64,000 bases of DNA, taken from contig ML978127.1 of the NCBI GenBank assembly GCA_010015805.1, positions 124,001-188,000 of the forward strand, given 5' to 3'. The stretch is from Rhizodiscina lignyota (lineage: Eukaryota > Ascomycota > Dothideomycetes > Aulographales > Rhizodiscinaceae). Shown piece after piece: positions 11,175 to 21,573 of the stretch (the first letter of the stretch is position 1; each line of letters begins with the position of its first letter). The notes under the pieces are model-generated. The model ran no database searches. It was not told the DNA's origin and was given only the letters and a program-made list of their open reading frames with translations. The position numbers and the translations under genes were made by a program.

Positions 11175-11988
11175 GGCAAGATGATACAGGAACTTCCTTC
11201 ATCATGGCTACAGAAAGGGGGAAGGGGTTGTGGGTGTGCGCCGTCATCGAGGTGAGGTTGGAGGTCAGGGAGCGGGCTTGGCGAGGTCGAGAAGTGGTTC
11301 GGCACGCGCCGACGCTTGGCAAATCTTTCATCCCAACTCCTTGTCTCTTTGTCCAACGACTTTCTTTTACACATTTTCATTATCGGTTTGGGAAAACAAA
11401 AAGCCCTCTTGGAGAGAACCAAAGGGTGAAAAGCACTCGGTGTGCGAACGTCGATGAGCACTCAAGAGCAGGGAAAGGGATGGGCCCGTCCCTGACCCCG
11501 AGCTCTGTGTTCTCGTTCTCACACTTTTCCTTTGTATACTTGCGGTACCGGTTCGGGATAAAGACAGTTCCTCTAGGGAGAGTAGAGCTATAAAATGACA
11601 CTCAGTCACATCTCATAAAGAAGTGCGCAGGAGCAGTGCAAACGATCTCTCGCGCCGCAAACGCGCCATCTCAACAGGGCCTCCAGTGATCTCCAGATCT
11701 ATTGTTTGTTATCTGTTTGGCCGCTAATTGCCAGTGTGCCTTGAAATCCTGCATATCTGATCTCCCTTTATTCCGCATTTCAAATTGTGTATTCAGTTGA
11801 GTCCAATTCAGCGGCTGAAACGATTACTTGCATTTCCTTGTCGCTTCACCTGAAAGGCGGACCTCTTCAGCAAGTTGAATTATCAAGCTACTCAAGCTAT
11901 TGCTACTCTTGCAAAACCAGTGTTGAAGCCTTTGTTCCTTCTCTCTCGTGAACGCCATATACCAGTCCTTTTCCACCTAGCGCTTGGG
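11175..11988. other. convergent intergenic region containing a diverged direct repeat
   Basis: 3' flanks of the RING-like gene (plus) and phosphoglycerate dehydrogenase (minus). The only structure seen is the old direct repeat listed separately at 11361-11605. Confidence 0.5.
11361..11605. repeat. diverged direct repeat, two copies of about 80 bases
   Basis: Copy 1 is about 11361-11441 and copy 2 about 11525-11605, offset 164 bases. Both share the order CTTT-pyrimidine tract, TATCGGTTTGGGA / TACCGGTTCGGGA, CCCTCTTGGAGAG / TCCTCTAGGGAGAG, then a CACTCGG / CACTCAG end. When translated, both give related peptides (YRFGKTKSPLG and YRFGIKTVPLG), which made the repeat visible. Identity is moderate by eye, so the duplication is old. 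Confidence 0.5.
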
Positions 11989-13943
11989 TCACAGAGTTAC
12001 GACGCTTGCATCCAGTACGCCCTCGTCTCCAATCAAACCCGCAACAACGTCACTATCAACCAGCTTATTCACTCCTAGAATCATCAATGCTTCATTCGCG
12101 CCTTCATGTACCCCTCCGTTTTCACTCTCCTTGCCCGCTCTCACGTCTTCCCCGATCAGACTCTCATCCACGGGTGCGACGGCCATGAACTTGATATTTA
12201 CGTTTGCCTCACCCAGCTTGTTCCCCACATATCCAATCTTGCCCGCCCTGTCAAAGTTGCGGCAGATCAGCAGATTACCGTGGGGAATGAAGTTCGTGCT
12301 GAACCGGCCCAAGCGGCTTATATACGGCGTATTCGCGCTGACATATCCCTGAATGACTTGATCGCCTAGGCCAGTTTCTCGCTCGTCCCTCTTAGTACGC
12401 GACGCCATCGCCACCCGCTGCCCCTTCTCTTCCATTGGGCTCAAAGGCGGCTGCTCCCGTGCCGCTGAGGCCGAGCGCGAAAGCCGGGCCTTCAGAGTGA
12501 TGAAGCTGCTGTAACCCTTCTCGTCGACGTTCTCTCGGCTGCGCTGCTCGTTCACTAGGATACCGCGCTCCTTTGCGATGATCTCTGCATTCACCAAGTT
12601 CACATTGATGCCCTCCGGACCTAGGATCGGGCCAAGTAGGCCCTTCACAAGTGCCGCGAACAATGGCTTTGTCGTATTCAGTTCTGCCAGCGCACCTTCA
12701 TAGGTAAGGTCGAAGGTTGTGCGGAAATTCTTGCCTGGTGCATGACCTTTGGCTCCCGTAGCATAGAGTTGTGTGTACACGCTGCCCATTTTCTCGACTA
12801 GCTCGACGAACGGCCGTAGCGTGCGGTACTCCTCGGGCAAAATGAGCGGTGCATTGACTGCACTACGAGGCAGCTGTCCAGCCAGGATGCTGATGACCTG
12901 CTCACACACGTCGATGGACACGTTCTCCTGCGCCTCGACAGTGCTCGCACCAAGATGTGGCGTCGCAACGACTTTCGGATGCTGTATAAGTTTGGTAGCT
13001 GACGAGTCCGGTTCTGGTGGCTCAGACGTGAAGACATCGATCCCCGCTCCAGCAATCGTACCCAATTCTAGAGCAGTGAGCAGTGCGGTCTCGTCATAGG
13101 TGCCACCGCGAGCGACATTGAGAACGCGCGCAGTGGGCTTCATGGTTGCAAGCTCTTTCGTGCCAATCATGCCCTTTGTAGAAGCGATGAGCGGTGTGTG
13201 AATTGTGAGGAAGTCGCACTGTGGGAGAAGATCTTCAAGAGTGGGGACTAGGGCGACAGAGGCAGCGGCGGCAAGAGAAGGGTTCGCATAGGGATCGTAG
13301 GCTATAAAAGTCATGTCGAAGCCACTAGCGAGGCGTGCTACGGTTAAGCCGACTGGAAATATCAGGTCAAAAGAACATAGCGGAGGTCGAAAGAGCGAGA
13401 TTCATACCCTTGCCCAAACCAATGATACCCAGAGTCTTGCTCTTCAATTCGACGCCAACTAATCGACCCCTCTCCCACTTCCCAGCTTTGAGACTTGCAC
13501 AACCATCGCCAATGTTTCTCGCAACCGCCATCATCACTGTAAGATACATGTCAGCATTTCTGTATGCCCTCTTTATGCAAAGTCCATCACCCACGAGCAA
13601 CCGTATGCTCAGCTGCAGCATTGATGTTCCCACTAGGCGAATTGACCACAATAATTCCCCTCTTCGTCGCTGCCGCAACGTCCACATTGTCAACTCCCAC
13701 ACCTGCCCTCGCCACAACCTTCAACTTCTTTGCCGCCTCAAGCACAGCAGCCGTGACCTTAGTCTCTGACCGGACGATTAAGGCTTCATATTCAGGTATT
13801 ATCTCCAATAACTGCTCCGGCGAGAGCCCTTTTCGCTCGTGGACATCAAGGGAGGCTTGCAGTAGCTGGAGGCCATCAGGCGAGACTTTCTCGGGGATGA
13901 GAACTTTGGGGCGGTTGGAGGCGGAGTCTAGAGGAACAGGCAT
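11989..13943 (-). CDS. D-3-phosphoglycerate dehydrogenase (long form with ACT domain)
   Basis: Catalyses the NAD-dependent first step of the phosphorylated serine pathway, 3-phosphoglycerate to 3-phosphohydroxypyruvate. Exons are 13943-13595, 13536-13408 and 13352-11989, giving 613 residues. Order: substrate-binding half (VVARAGVGVDNVD), Rossmann fold with GIIGLGKVG, catalytic Arg in LNVARGG, the Glu region near FTSEPPEPDS, catalytic His in VATPHLGAST, an intervening allosteric substrate-binding type domain, and a C-terminal ACT domain (NLLICRNFDRAGKIGYVGNKLGE) that usually senses serine. A poorly conserved charged insert (about residues 445-490, PLSPMEEKGQRVAMASRTKR) precedes the ACT domain. 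The spliced junctions restore HTVALMMAVARN and GLGKVGLTVARLA, which matches the family exactly. A cytosolic enzyme by family. Confidence 0.92.
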
Positions 13944-14253
13944 GCTGAAAGAGTTGCATATACTATGCCTGGAAAGTTCAAGAAGAAGTCAAGAAGTAAC
14001 TTCAAAATTGAGCGGCGTTCTGCAGATCAGCAGGAAGGCTCAGTTTGCTTTACTCCGCAATCGGCCAGGGCGGGTAGCTGCAGGAGCGATGGGGGCCCCG
14101 CGCGGGGTAATCTGCGTGAAGAATGACGCTGTGAGAGTCAGCCTGCTAAACGAACTCAAAATACAATTGTCTGAAGAGAGGAAGAGGCCGCTTTTACGAT
14201 TGTGGGGAATCCTAGCGATTGAATTTGTTCTATCATTACACTGTTCTGTGAAG
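13944..14253. other. intergenic between two minus-strand genes
   Basis: 310 bases with the 5' flank of phosphoglycerate dehydrogenase and the 3' flank of glyoxalase I. No feature supported. Confidence 0.5.
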
Positions 14254-15468
14254 CTACCAATTTGAGCGATTCTTCAGCTTCTCGTTCTGAATGATCTCGA
14301 CCCAATAACCATCAGGGTCTGTAAGAGTCAGCGGTGTACGTTACGATGCAACGAGAATGATTTATCATTGAACTTACCAAGCACAAATGCGACGTTCTTC
14401 ATCCTGCCATCAGTCAACCTCTTCTTCCAATTGACCTTCAGGTCCTCAAATCTCTGGCACGCTGCGTCAAGATCGTCGACCGCGACAGCAATGTGGCCAA
14501 ATCCCTGTGGCTCAGCGTTTCCATCGTGATATTTGAAGTCGGGGTCGTTCTCCGTCCCATAGTTCCAGGTCAACTCCAGGAGACCTTCCCGGTCAGCCGT
14601 GGAACTGACACCATTTGCTGACTGTTCAGGAGCCGGTGGGCCATAACCGTAGAAGTAGAGGGTGAACTTGGCGGCGGCGTTCTCAGAGACGCGCTTAAGC
14701 GACATGCCCATGACTTTCTCGTAGAATTCCTTCGACTTTTCGGGGTCCTTGATGCGAATCATCGTGTGGTTCTTCGACAAGTTAGCAGGTAAAATAAATC
14801 CAACAATAGCAACACAAACCATTCTGTAGGTGGACAGGTCCGTTGTCGTGATGTTCTCGGTCTGCTCCAAGGGCTTCTGTCCTATGATCTCAACCCAGTA
14901 GCCTGACGACTCATTAGCACACTGAATGACTTCGAAGCGAGCCAACCATACTATCCGGGTCCAGCGCAAAGGCAATGTGCCTCATCCTCCCATCTGTGAG
15001 CTTCTTTTGAAACTTGTATCCAGCATCTTCAATCCTCTTGCACGCTGCTTGTATGTTGTCCACCGAAATACAGAGATGTCCGAAACCTCTAGGATCGGAA
15101 TTGCCATTCGCAATCTTATAATTGGGATCGTTCTCCGTGCCGTAATTGTGTGTGAGCTCTATCACACCTTGTCGATCCGTCCAATGGGCGGCATGCGAAG
15201 CAGCGGAAGGACTGTCGTACGCGAGGAAATATAGGTCAAACTTCGCGTCGGGATTCTCAATCTTGTTGATAAGCTTGAAGCCAAGGAGTTCATAGTACTT
15301 GACGGATTCTTTGGGATCCTTGACCCTCAGCATGGAGTGATTGAACTTGTACTTGGACGTGTCTGTCGCCATCGTTGCGAATCGGCGCTGAAGTAAGCTA
15401 CTGCTCCTTGTTGGAAGTGCAATTCTTGTAGGAAAGGTAGAACAGGCTCGCCAGCGAGCTAAGAGCAT
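14254..15468 (-). CDS. Lactoylglutathione lyase (glyoxalase I), two-domain form
   Basis: Converts the hemithioacetal of methylglyoxal and glutathione to S-lactoylglutathione, detoxifying a glycolytic by-product. Exons are 15468-14952, 14902-14820, 14771-14378 and 14318-14254, giving 352 residues. Two glyoxalase/VOC domains lie in tandem: HSMLRVKDPKESVKYYE to DPDSYWVEII, and NHTMIRIKDPEKSKEFYE to DPDGYWVEII. Each has ELTxNYGTENDP, GFGHxxxxVDD and the LTDGRM loop. Fusion of two domains in one chain is normal for fungal Glo1. The first start (15468) adds an Arg/Ser-rich, acid-free presequence typical of mitochondrial import. A second in-frame ATG at 15372 (MATDTSKYKFNHS) would give a cytosolic form. 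Confidence 0.92.
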
Positions 15469-16542
15469 GGAATAGACGTGAGAGTGATGGTGGAGAAGAG
15501 GAGTGAGAACTGAGGGGAAGTTTATCAGAGCTGCCGGATGGAGCTCGAGCTGTCCATGACGCATGCCGAACGTCGGGCAGTTCACCGTTACGAGTCGCGT
15601 AAGAGCCGCACGCTCTGCGCGTCTGAAGTGGAACACGCTCGGAAGAGTTTCCAGATTACTGCATGGCTAACGACTTGCGCGCTCGAGGGGATGCAGAATC
15701 CACCCCATCAGCCCCACTGCGCGTCCAATTGGCCCGGAAAAGCTTTAGGGGGCGGTATCGCAGCTGCTGCCACTTCGATGTCCAGCACCAGCCCTGCACC
15801 TGCCTGTCGAGTCGAGTCGCCCCTACCGACATTCACCCGCGGCGCGGACTCCAGCGGGAAGAGGCATCAGACTCTGTCAAACCGAGAAAGGCATTAGCAA
15901 ACAAGGCCAGAGTGCTTGATCTCCTGAATTATTACGCGTCAACCACTTCATGTGTTTCTATAACGAAGTCAGACCGCCGGAAAAGAGCTTTGGGCTGCAC
16001 AGATCGAGAAGGCAGTCACGCGAGCGCCGCGTTTGAATCTTGATATATCAGATTCACGAATAGTGACATCGCGAGCTTCACTCCCTATCTGCCCTCCACC
16101 TCAGGTGGGGCAACTTGAGCCGGTGAGTGCGGACATACGTCTTTCCATTTTGAGGCCAACTACTCGCACATAATATTCCCTTCCACAGATCAAAGTCTTC
16201 AATATTCGTTCCCTCGAATGCCTTTTCCCCTCACCATCATCTCCTGTGCGCTCCTCAAACCCCTATTTCTGCATTCTGTGTTTACCTCTACCTTCTCCAT
16301 CCGCTTCTCCTGCGTGTGGCTGCGCAATGGGCTCTGCAGTCTCCAATATGGCCAACCACACATTCGAGCACTGTTCCCTTGATCAGCTCCTTATCAAGAT
16401 AAAGAAGCACAATAACGGAGAGAAAGCAATACTGATATTCCGCGATACCACCAGTGGGCCGTTGGTTGGCCATTTCCGCCACTCATCCACACCTTTGAGC
16501 TCGAAGCAATTCGTTCTTCGTTCCCCTAGCTCCACAGGCACC
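15469..16542. other. divergent intergenic region, glyoxalase I to roadblock-like gene
   Basis: About 1.07 kb. The segment 16150-16540 is very pyrimidine-rich and contains an open frame (from 16246) without family features; it most likely represents promoter and leader of the gene starting near 16543. Confidence 0.45.
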
Positions 16543-17225
16543 ATGTTCGACGCAATCAAGATGAGCAGATTTCTCACCAACAATGTTGATGAAGATCTCT
16601 TCCCTCGCATGTTGTATGTGGAACCTACAGGTCTCTTATATTAGCGGCTCACTACTCCATAAGCATCATGACACCCAACGGAAATCTTTTGGCCTATTCA
16701 ACACCCGCAGACACCAAATCTCTCAGAGACCGGGCCGCTCTGATCTCTGTCGCATGGAAGGAGCGTGAATCTGGGACGCGTAACCGCAGCAGCAGACCTG
16801 GCAGTCCGGCCAGTGCTGCTAGCAGCGCCATTTCCACTGGCAGCCTCGAGACCATAACGATCGAAGTTGACACCAGCACCATTATGGTGCGTGCGATTCA
16901 GCCGAACCTGTTGTTCGTCCTTATCGGCGCAGCACTGCCGAATCAGAAACAGGACTTCAAGGTCTTTGGGGAGCTGCATGGGCCATTGCACTCGACTCGT
17001 TCAGGCTTGTCAGAGGATTCGAAATCAGCACTTGGATCACTGCCACGTGGATCACCTTCGAAACACTCGACATCGAATGCCAGCACATTCAGTCAAAAGG
17101 AAAAGGACGTCAAAAATGGCCTGCTTCAGATTCAGCGGAAGAAACTTGACGCCATGGTGCAATTCTTGCGCCAGAATTTCGACAAGGCTGGGTTTGTCTT
17201 GCCATCCAATCACCCATTGGTATAA
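16543..17225 (+). CDS. Roadblock/LC7-like small protein, possible Ragulator/EGO-type subunit
   Basis: The main exon encodes a roadblock-like fold: strand AHYSISIMTPNGNLLAYS, helix LRDRAALISVAWKE, a Ser/Arg-rich insertion, strand TITIEVDTSTIMVRAIQ, strand LLFVLIGAALPN, then a final helix LQIQRKKLDAMVQFLRQNF. That order resembles LAMTOR2/Ego3-like proteins that tether Rag GTPases to the vacuole. A conserved fungal protein of this type is known to me only as hypothetical. The frame from the ATG at 16668 is certain, but it would cut off the first strand. My tentative start is 16543 (MFDAIKMSRFLTNNVDEDLF). Joining it to the main exon in frame needs a 38-base intron 16607-16644 with a GC donor (GCATGT..TTAG); no GT donor fits. 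The total would be 214 residues. The family call is moderate and the 5' end is weak. Confidence 0.5.
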
Positions 17226-18151
17226 CTTGACACTGAGAAGAAACCTCAAACACTCTCATGAGGAGCGCGCCCTGGGCTATCAAAGTCGATACAGCTTGGC
17301 CGGCTTTCAAGGCGTCCGAACGATTCACTTACACTGCATTGATTGTCACTTTATGTGTTTGGCATGAGCGTGGAATGCATCAAAGACGATACGAAATCCT
17401 GATAATGTACACTATTGCTGTACCTTTGCTTCCGGAGATACCACTGCTGCGATTCCTTTTCAATCATCTTGCACACGGCATTGCGCTTCAGCAACTCACT
17501 TCCCCAGCATCCTATGTTTTACTAGCGTCCTCACCCACTGCACATTGAATATCTGGCGAAAGTCCTCATCCTCTTCAGGAGTTTAATATTGTGGCGTTCA
17601 AGCAAAGATGGTTTTTCTGTACCTGTACAGCATACGGTTCTTCCCTTTTGGTTTTTTCCTTAGTAATGTAATCAGCGCAATAACGAATCAAGCGATACTG
17701 CTTTCTCAACTGGATGCCGTATGAACATCAGGGCGCCATAGTGCGATCTCTCGATCTAATATTCCGACGAGTCAAGGCCCTGGCATCCATGGATGCGATC
17801 TTAATTTACCGGAAGCAGTCTAGCGGCGGTCGACCATCGCTTGACGTAACCATGATGCTGCATGCACATTCTCACAATTGACCATGAAGATTGCCCATTT
17901 TCTCCAAACCCACTGCTCAACGCCTCAAAGCTTGACAAGAGGCCACATTATTACCAGAAGCCCCAACTGCATACTCTCCCCACCCCATCTGCACCATCCC
18001 GCCTTTGTGCAACCGCCAAGCGACCAATCCGCTCAGTCACCCCGCGCCTTCTCGATTCAAAGGACCTAGCAGATCCCAACGAGAAGTTAGGTTTCAGCTC
18101 GCCTCTCGCCCTATCTAAAAAGCAAGCCAGCCCCAGACATACTCCTCCAAC
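17226..18151. other. intergenic, nothing recognised
   Basis: 926 bases without a supported gene. The 3' half is pyrimidine-rich and leads into the next start codon. Confidence 0.5.
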
Positions 18152-18773
18152 ATGTCCTCGCTCCTCCATACCGCCGCCTCTTCCCTCCGTACACCTCGCC
18201 TGATGGCAACCGCCGCTTTCCACCCCAGATCCAGCTATCGTCTCCGCTCGACATGTCCACCAGGGACACGAATTGCGAGCATTAGGCAGCAGAGTCAGGA
18301 GCAGAGATGTTTTCACGCTGGAACGAAATATGCATACGCGCAGAAAGACACGCAGGATAAGGACACCTTGAAGCCGAGGAGTACGCAGTACAGCCAGAGC
18401 GAGGGAGGGGATGACGCTGCGGCGACGGAGAGTGCATTTGATCCGAGCACCAGTAGTCCCGAGGAGTCGTCAAAGAAAGTGGAGAAGGAGAGTGGGGTGA
18501 GTAGACTGATTCCGTTGAAGTCGAGTTTCTGCTACACTGCTATCGAAGTCGAATGCTGTGAGTGCGTATGAGTCAACCATATGCTAACAATTGATCATTA
18601 TACAGGGTGAACCGATGGAAGTTAGCCCAGGCAACCCAGATGTGAGCAAGAGAAAGCCGGAGGAGAACCAGGCGACAGCGAAGAGTTCGAGAGAGGCCGG
18701 TGAAGGTAGTGACAGGAGTGCAACAAGCGGGAGAGGCAGCCCAAACAAGGCCAGTGGCGACAAGAGTGGATGA
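18152..18773 (+). CDS. Small conserved fungal protein with mitochondrial-type presequence
   Basis: Function unknown. Two exons, 18152-18496 and 18606-18773 (intron GTGAGT..ACAG), give 170 residues. The N-terminal 50 residues are rich in Arg, Ser and Ala with no acidic residues (MSSLLHTAASSLRTPRL), typical of a mitochondrial targeting peptide, and are followed by QRCFHAGTK, a plausible cleavage region. The rest is hydrophilic and probably disordered: DTLKPRSTQYSQSEGGDDA, then across the splice KESGGEPMEVSPGNPDVSK and a Ser/Gly/Lys tail. The blocks LKPRSTxYS.SGGDD and PLEVSPANxDVSK recur in small fungal proteins of the same size in my memory, always uncharacterised, which supports both exons. 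Confidence 0.75.
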
Positions 18774-19125
18774 GTGAGCAGGAAGAGGTTTTTGATATGT
18801 GCATAGACGCATTCATGGACGGCGTACCAGGGCGTTATTGAGCGGCTGACACGATCGCAATGACAAAGGTTCGAGTGGAACGTTACATAACTATATTCAA
18901 ATCGACCGAAAGTTTAGGTATTGACAGAATAGGCAATTCATAGTGATACAGTTGCGAAAGTCCGTTCGAGGACATGGATCGGTATGTTCAACAAAAGACT
19001 TTTATTCGCCAAGCTATGTCTGCGCCATGCAATGCTACGCTCTGCTAAATGTTGATGAGACACAGTCACTGTGCAATTCCCGTTACCCCGAATATGCAGT
19101 ATTTACAAGCCAATCAGTGACCCTT
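18774..19125. other. convergent intergenic region
   Basis: 352 bases between two 3' ends. No feature supported. Confidence 0.5.
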
Positions 19126-20133
19126 CTAATGTTGCGGGATGAGAACACCACGATACCGCATTTTCCCCTCGTTCAGCACATCGAATGCCTTCTCAATGCC
19201 TTCCACGCTCAGCGGGAACTCGTTGATGATAGGCTTGATGCCGTTGCGCGCCGCGAACGCGAGCATATTCCTGTGTGAGAAGCGGGGAGCGACCAGAGAG
19301 CCCTGGACAGTAAGGCCCTTCATGATCATCGGCATGTACGGGATCTTGAAGTCGCCTTCCGCAACAGAGAGCGGGATGATCTTGCCATTGGCCGCCATGA
19401 GCGGGATGTACAGGTCCCAGTTTGGTTGGTCAGAGGCGGTGACGAGAAGGCAGTCGAGGGAGGACTGCAGCTCCTTATCGTTGATCGAGCTCTTGCCCTT
19501 TACAGCATAGAATTGGTTGGCACCTAAGCGGCGGGCCTCAGCCTCCTTGCTGTTAGTTCCGGAGAACACAACAGCCTCTGCTCCCATCTTAGACACGAAC
19601 TGAATGGCCAAATGGCCAAGGCCGCCAACGCCAATAATGCCGACCCTGCTGGTAGGACCAATGCCGTACAGCTCCATAGCGGCCCAGACAGTAGCACCGC
19701 CGCACATGAGAGGAGCGGCGTCAACATCACTCATTCCCTCGGGGATACGAAAGAGGAACGTCTCGTGCCAAACTGCGTGACTCCCCATGCTGCCTTGGTC
19801 GAAGTTCGCAGTGCCGTATATCTCGCGCCTCACGCAGAAAGTCTCGCGGCCCGTCAGGCACTCACGGCACTCGCCGCAGGAGTTTTGCAGATAGCCCCAG
19901 CCGACGCGATCGCCCTTCTTAAGGCTCTTTACATCTGGACCGATGGCCTCAACGACGCCGGCGCCCTCGTGGCCCAGACCTATATCCCGATGACGATGGT
20001 GAACGTCGGTGAAGCAGAGGCCGGAGGCGGTGATACGGACCAAGACTTGGTCGGCGGTCAGATCTGGTCTGGTCGTGGTAGTTTCGACGATAGAACCATC
20101 TTTGAGGCCTTTGAAGACTGTGAAAGATGGCAT
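19126..20133 (-). CDS. Zinc-dependent alcohol dehydrogenase (MDR family)
   Basis: A single-exon gene of 335 residues in the medium-chain dehydrogenase/reductase family, oxidising or reducing alcohols and aldehydes with NAD(P). Catalytic zinc ligands are visible as SGLCFTDVH (Cys) and GLGHEGAG (His-Glu), with the third at MCGGATVW (Cys). The structural zinc lobe is intact with four cysteines in CGECRECLTGRETFC. The nucleotide-binding Rossmann motif is GVGGLGHLAIQFVSKMG. There is no signal peptide or C-terminal peroxisomal signal, so it is probably cytosolic. The motif set is that of yeast Adh1-type and bacterial propanol-preferring enzymes; the substrate cannot be told. It diverges from the sulfite reductase gene, with 1.4 kb between them. 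Confidence 0.9.
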   Translation of the reverse strand: MPSFTVFKGLKDGSIVETTTTRPDLTADQVLVRITASGLCFTDVHHRHRDIGLGHEGAGVVEAIGPDVKSLKKGDRVGWGYLQNSCGECRECLTGRETFCVRREIYGTANFDQGSMGSHAVWHETFLFRIPEGMSDVDAAPLMCGGATVWAAMELYGIGPTSRVGIIGVGGLGHLAIQFVSKMGAEAVVFSGTNSKEAEARRLGANQFYAVKGKSSINDKELQSSLDCLLVTASDQPNWDLYIPLMAANGKIIPLSVAEGDFKIPYMPMIMKGLTVQGSLVAPRFSHRNMLAFAARNGIKPIINEFPLSVEGIEKAFDVLNEGKMRYRGVLIPQH

Positions 20134-21573
20134 TTTGCTCTTCGATGTAATCGATTGATATGTGAGGTTCGGATGGCTGTGGAGCTGGAGGTTAAGCCTT
20201 TTAATACTTGTGGCGAGACAATTGAAGCTTGCAACAGACGATATGAGAGTTCAACTGAAGTGCTGCGACGTGGTCACTGTTGTTTTGATTGAAGCAAAAG
20301 TTGATGATGGAAGCCTGATGGAGTTGAATTGACTAGACATATATATACAAACCTCTCATTGAAAGATGCTTCCTCTTTGACGTACAATGACGTTCATTGA
20401 AGTAATGTCTCCGTTGAATTTTGCTACTGAACGTCATGCAACGGAGTTGTAATGGCAGTACATTAGCAAGACAGCCAAGACAACCGAAGCAGCCTCGGAC
20501 GGGCGAGAGATGCGAAATAGAATAGTGGATCGTGCTTTCGAAGACCAATCCTCCGATTCTGACAAAGAGATATGTCAGTATGCTGCAGAGAAAGAATAGG
20601 AAGTTGAATTGCGATAAACGCATCGGCTAAGGGTCTGTACGGTATAACTAAGGCTCGGAGCAGGTCCGGATCTAGGGCTACGTACTCAGTAGAGACAGGC
20701 GAGGAGAAGAACATTGATCTTATTCGTGCTCCAGACCATGACATGTCTGCAAGGGGAGATCTCGGAGCGATATTTGACCTCGGAATCCTTAGAAGCGACT
20801 TAGGCGAGCAGCCGAATGCATCGCCACCCTGCAGAGTTGTCCTTCTGTAATGAGTATTGTACGTGAGTACAAAAGACGACTTTACCATTGCCGTGCCAGG
20901 CAGGCCGGAGCACGAAAGAGCTACGATGTTAGACTTGGATCGAATTGGCTGTTTTCCTCAGCAAGAGAACATGGCCAGATGGAGTTCTCTCGACCTAAGG
21001 TAAGTTTAGCAGTCATGGCAGCGCGTCAGAATCGACCCACGTGAATCGTGGGCTTGCCAGGGTCCAATTGAGCCTCACTCTGGTGGGAGTTGACGACAAG
21101 CTAAAGTAAACATCAAGCCTTCATTATCAAGCTCGGAGGATTACATCTCAACAGAATATACAGTAATCTCAGACCAGCTTCTTTCTGCGTGACGGAGGTC
21201 GGTGCCTATTATGGGGATTATCTTCGGGGACAAGGGGGGAGTTGAGGCAACCCTAACCCTGATATCCAATTCTTGGCACAAATTGCGTGCTTTCCGCAGA
21301 ATTCAACGCAACCCATTTTGCCCATGACAGGAAGTCGCGACCACACACAACCCGCTAAAACAGAATGCTCGGCTCAATGGCCGCCGTGAATTCCAAAGGC
21401 AAGCCGGCTGTCGGCCAATATCTTTTTGTCTGCTCCCAATTCGTCTCCATCTTCTCTCCTTCACTCTGGATACTTCCACGCCTTCGAACCACCTTCAGGT
21501 CGAGGCTTTTCCATTCCGAGTCGAGCGTGCTCTCTTTCGCCCCTTCTACTCTCTACTTGTCCACTCTTCCCTT
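20134..21573. other. divergent intergenic region, alcohol dehydrogenase to sulfite reductase
   Basis: About 1.44 kb. It contains a minus-strand frame of 141 codons (20463-20888) without recognisable features. The 150 bases before 21574 are pyrimidine-rich leader. No RNA gene or repeat seen. Confidence 0.5.

Noticed and set aside
20463-20888. 141-codon minus-strand frame in the alcohol dehydrogenase / sulfite reductase gap
   Set aside because: No motif, signal or splice support.
21365-21573. Upstream ATG and possible first exon for the sulfite reductase gene
   Set aside because: A donor/acceptor pair can be imagined (acceptor before 21597), but the 21574 start already gives a full Met10-like protein, so the extra exon is unsupported.
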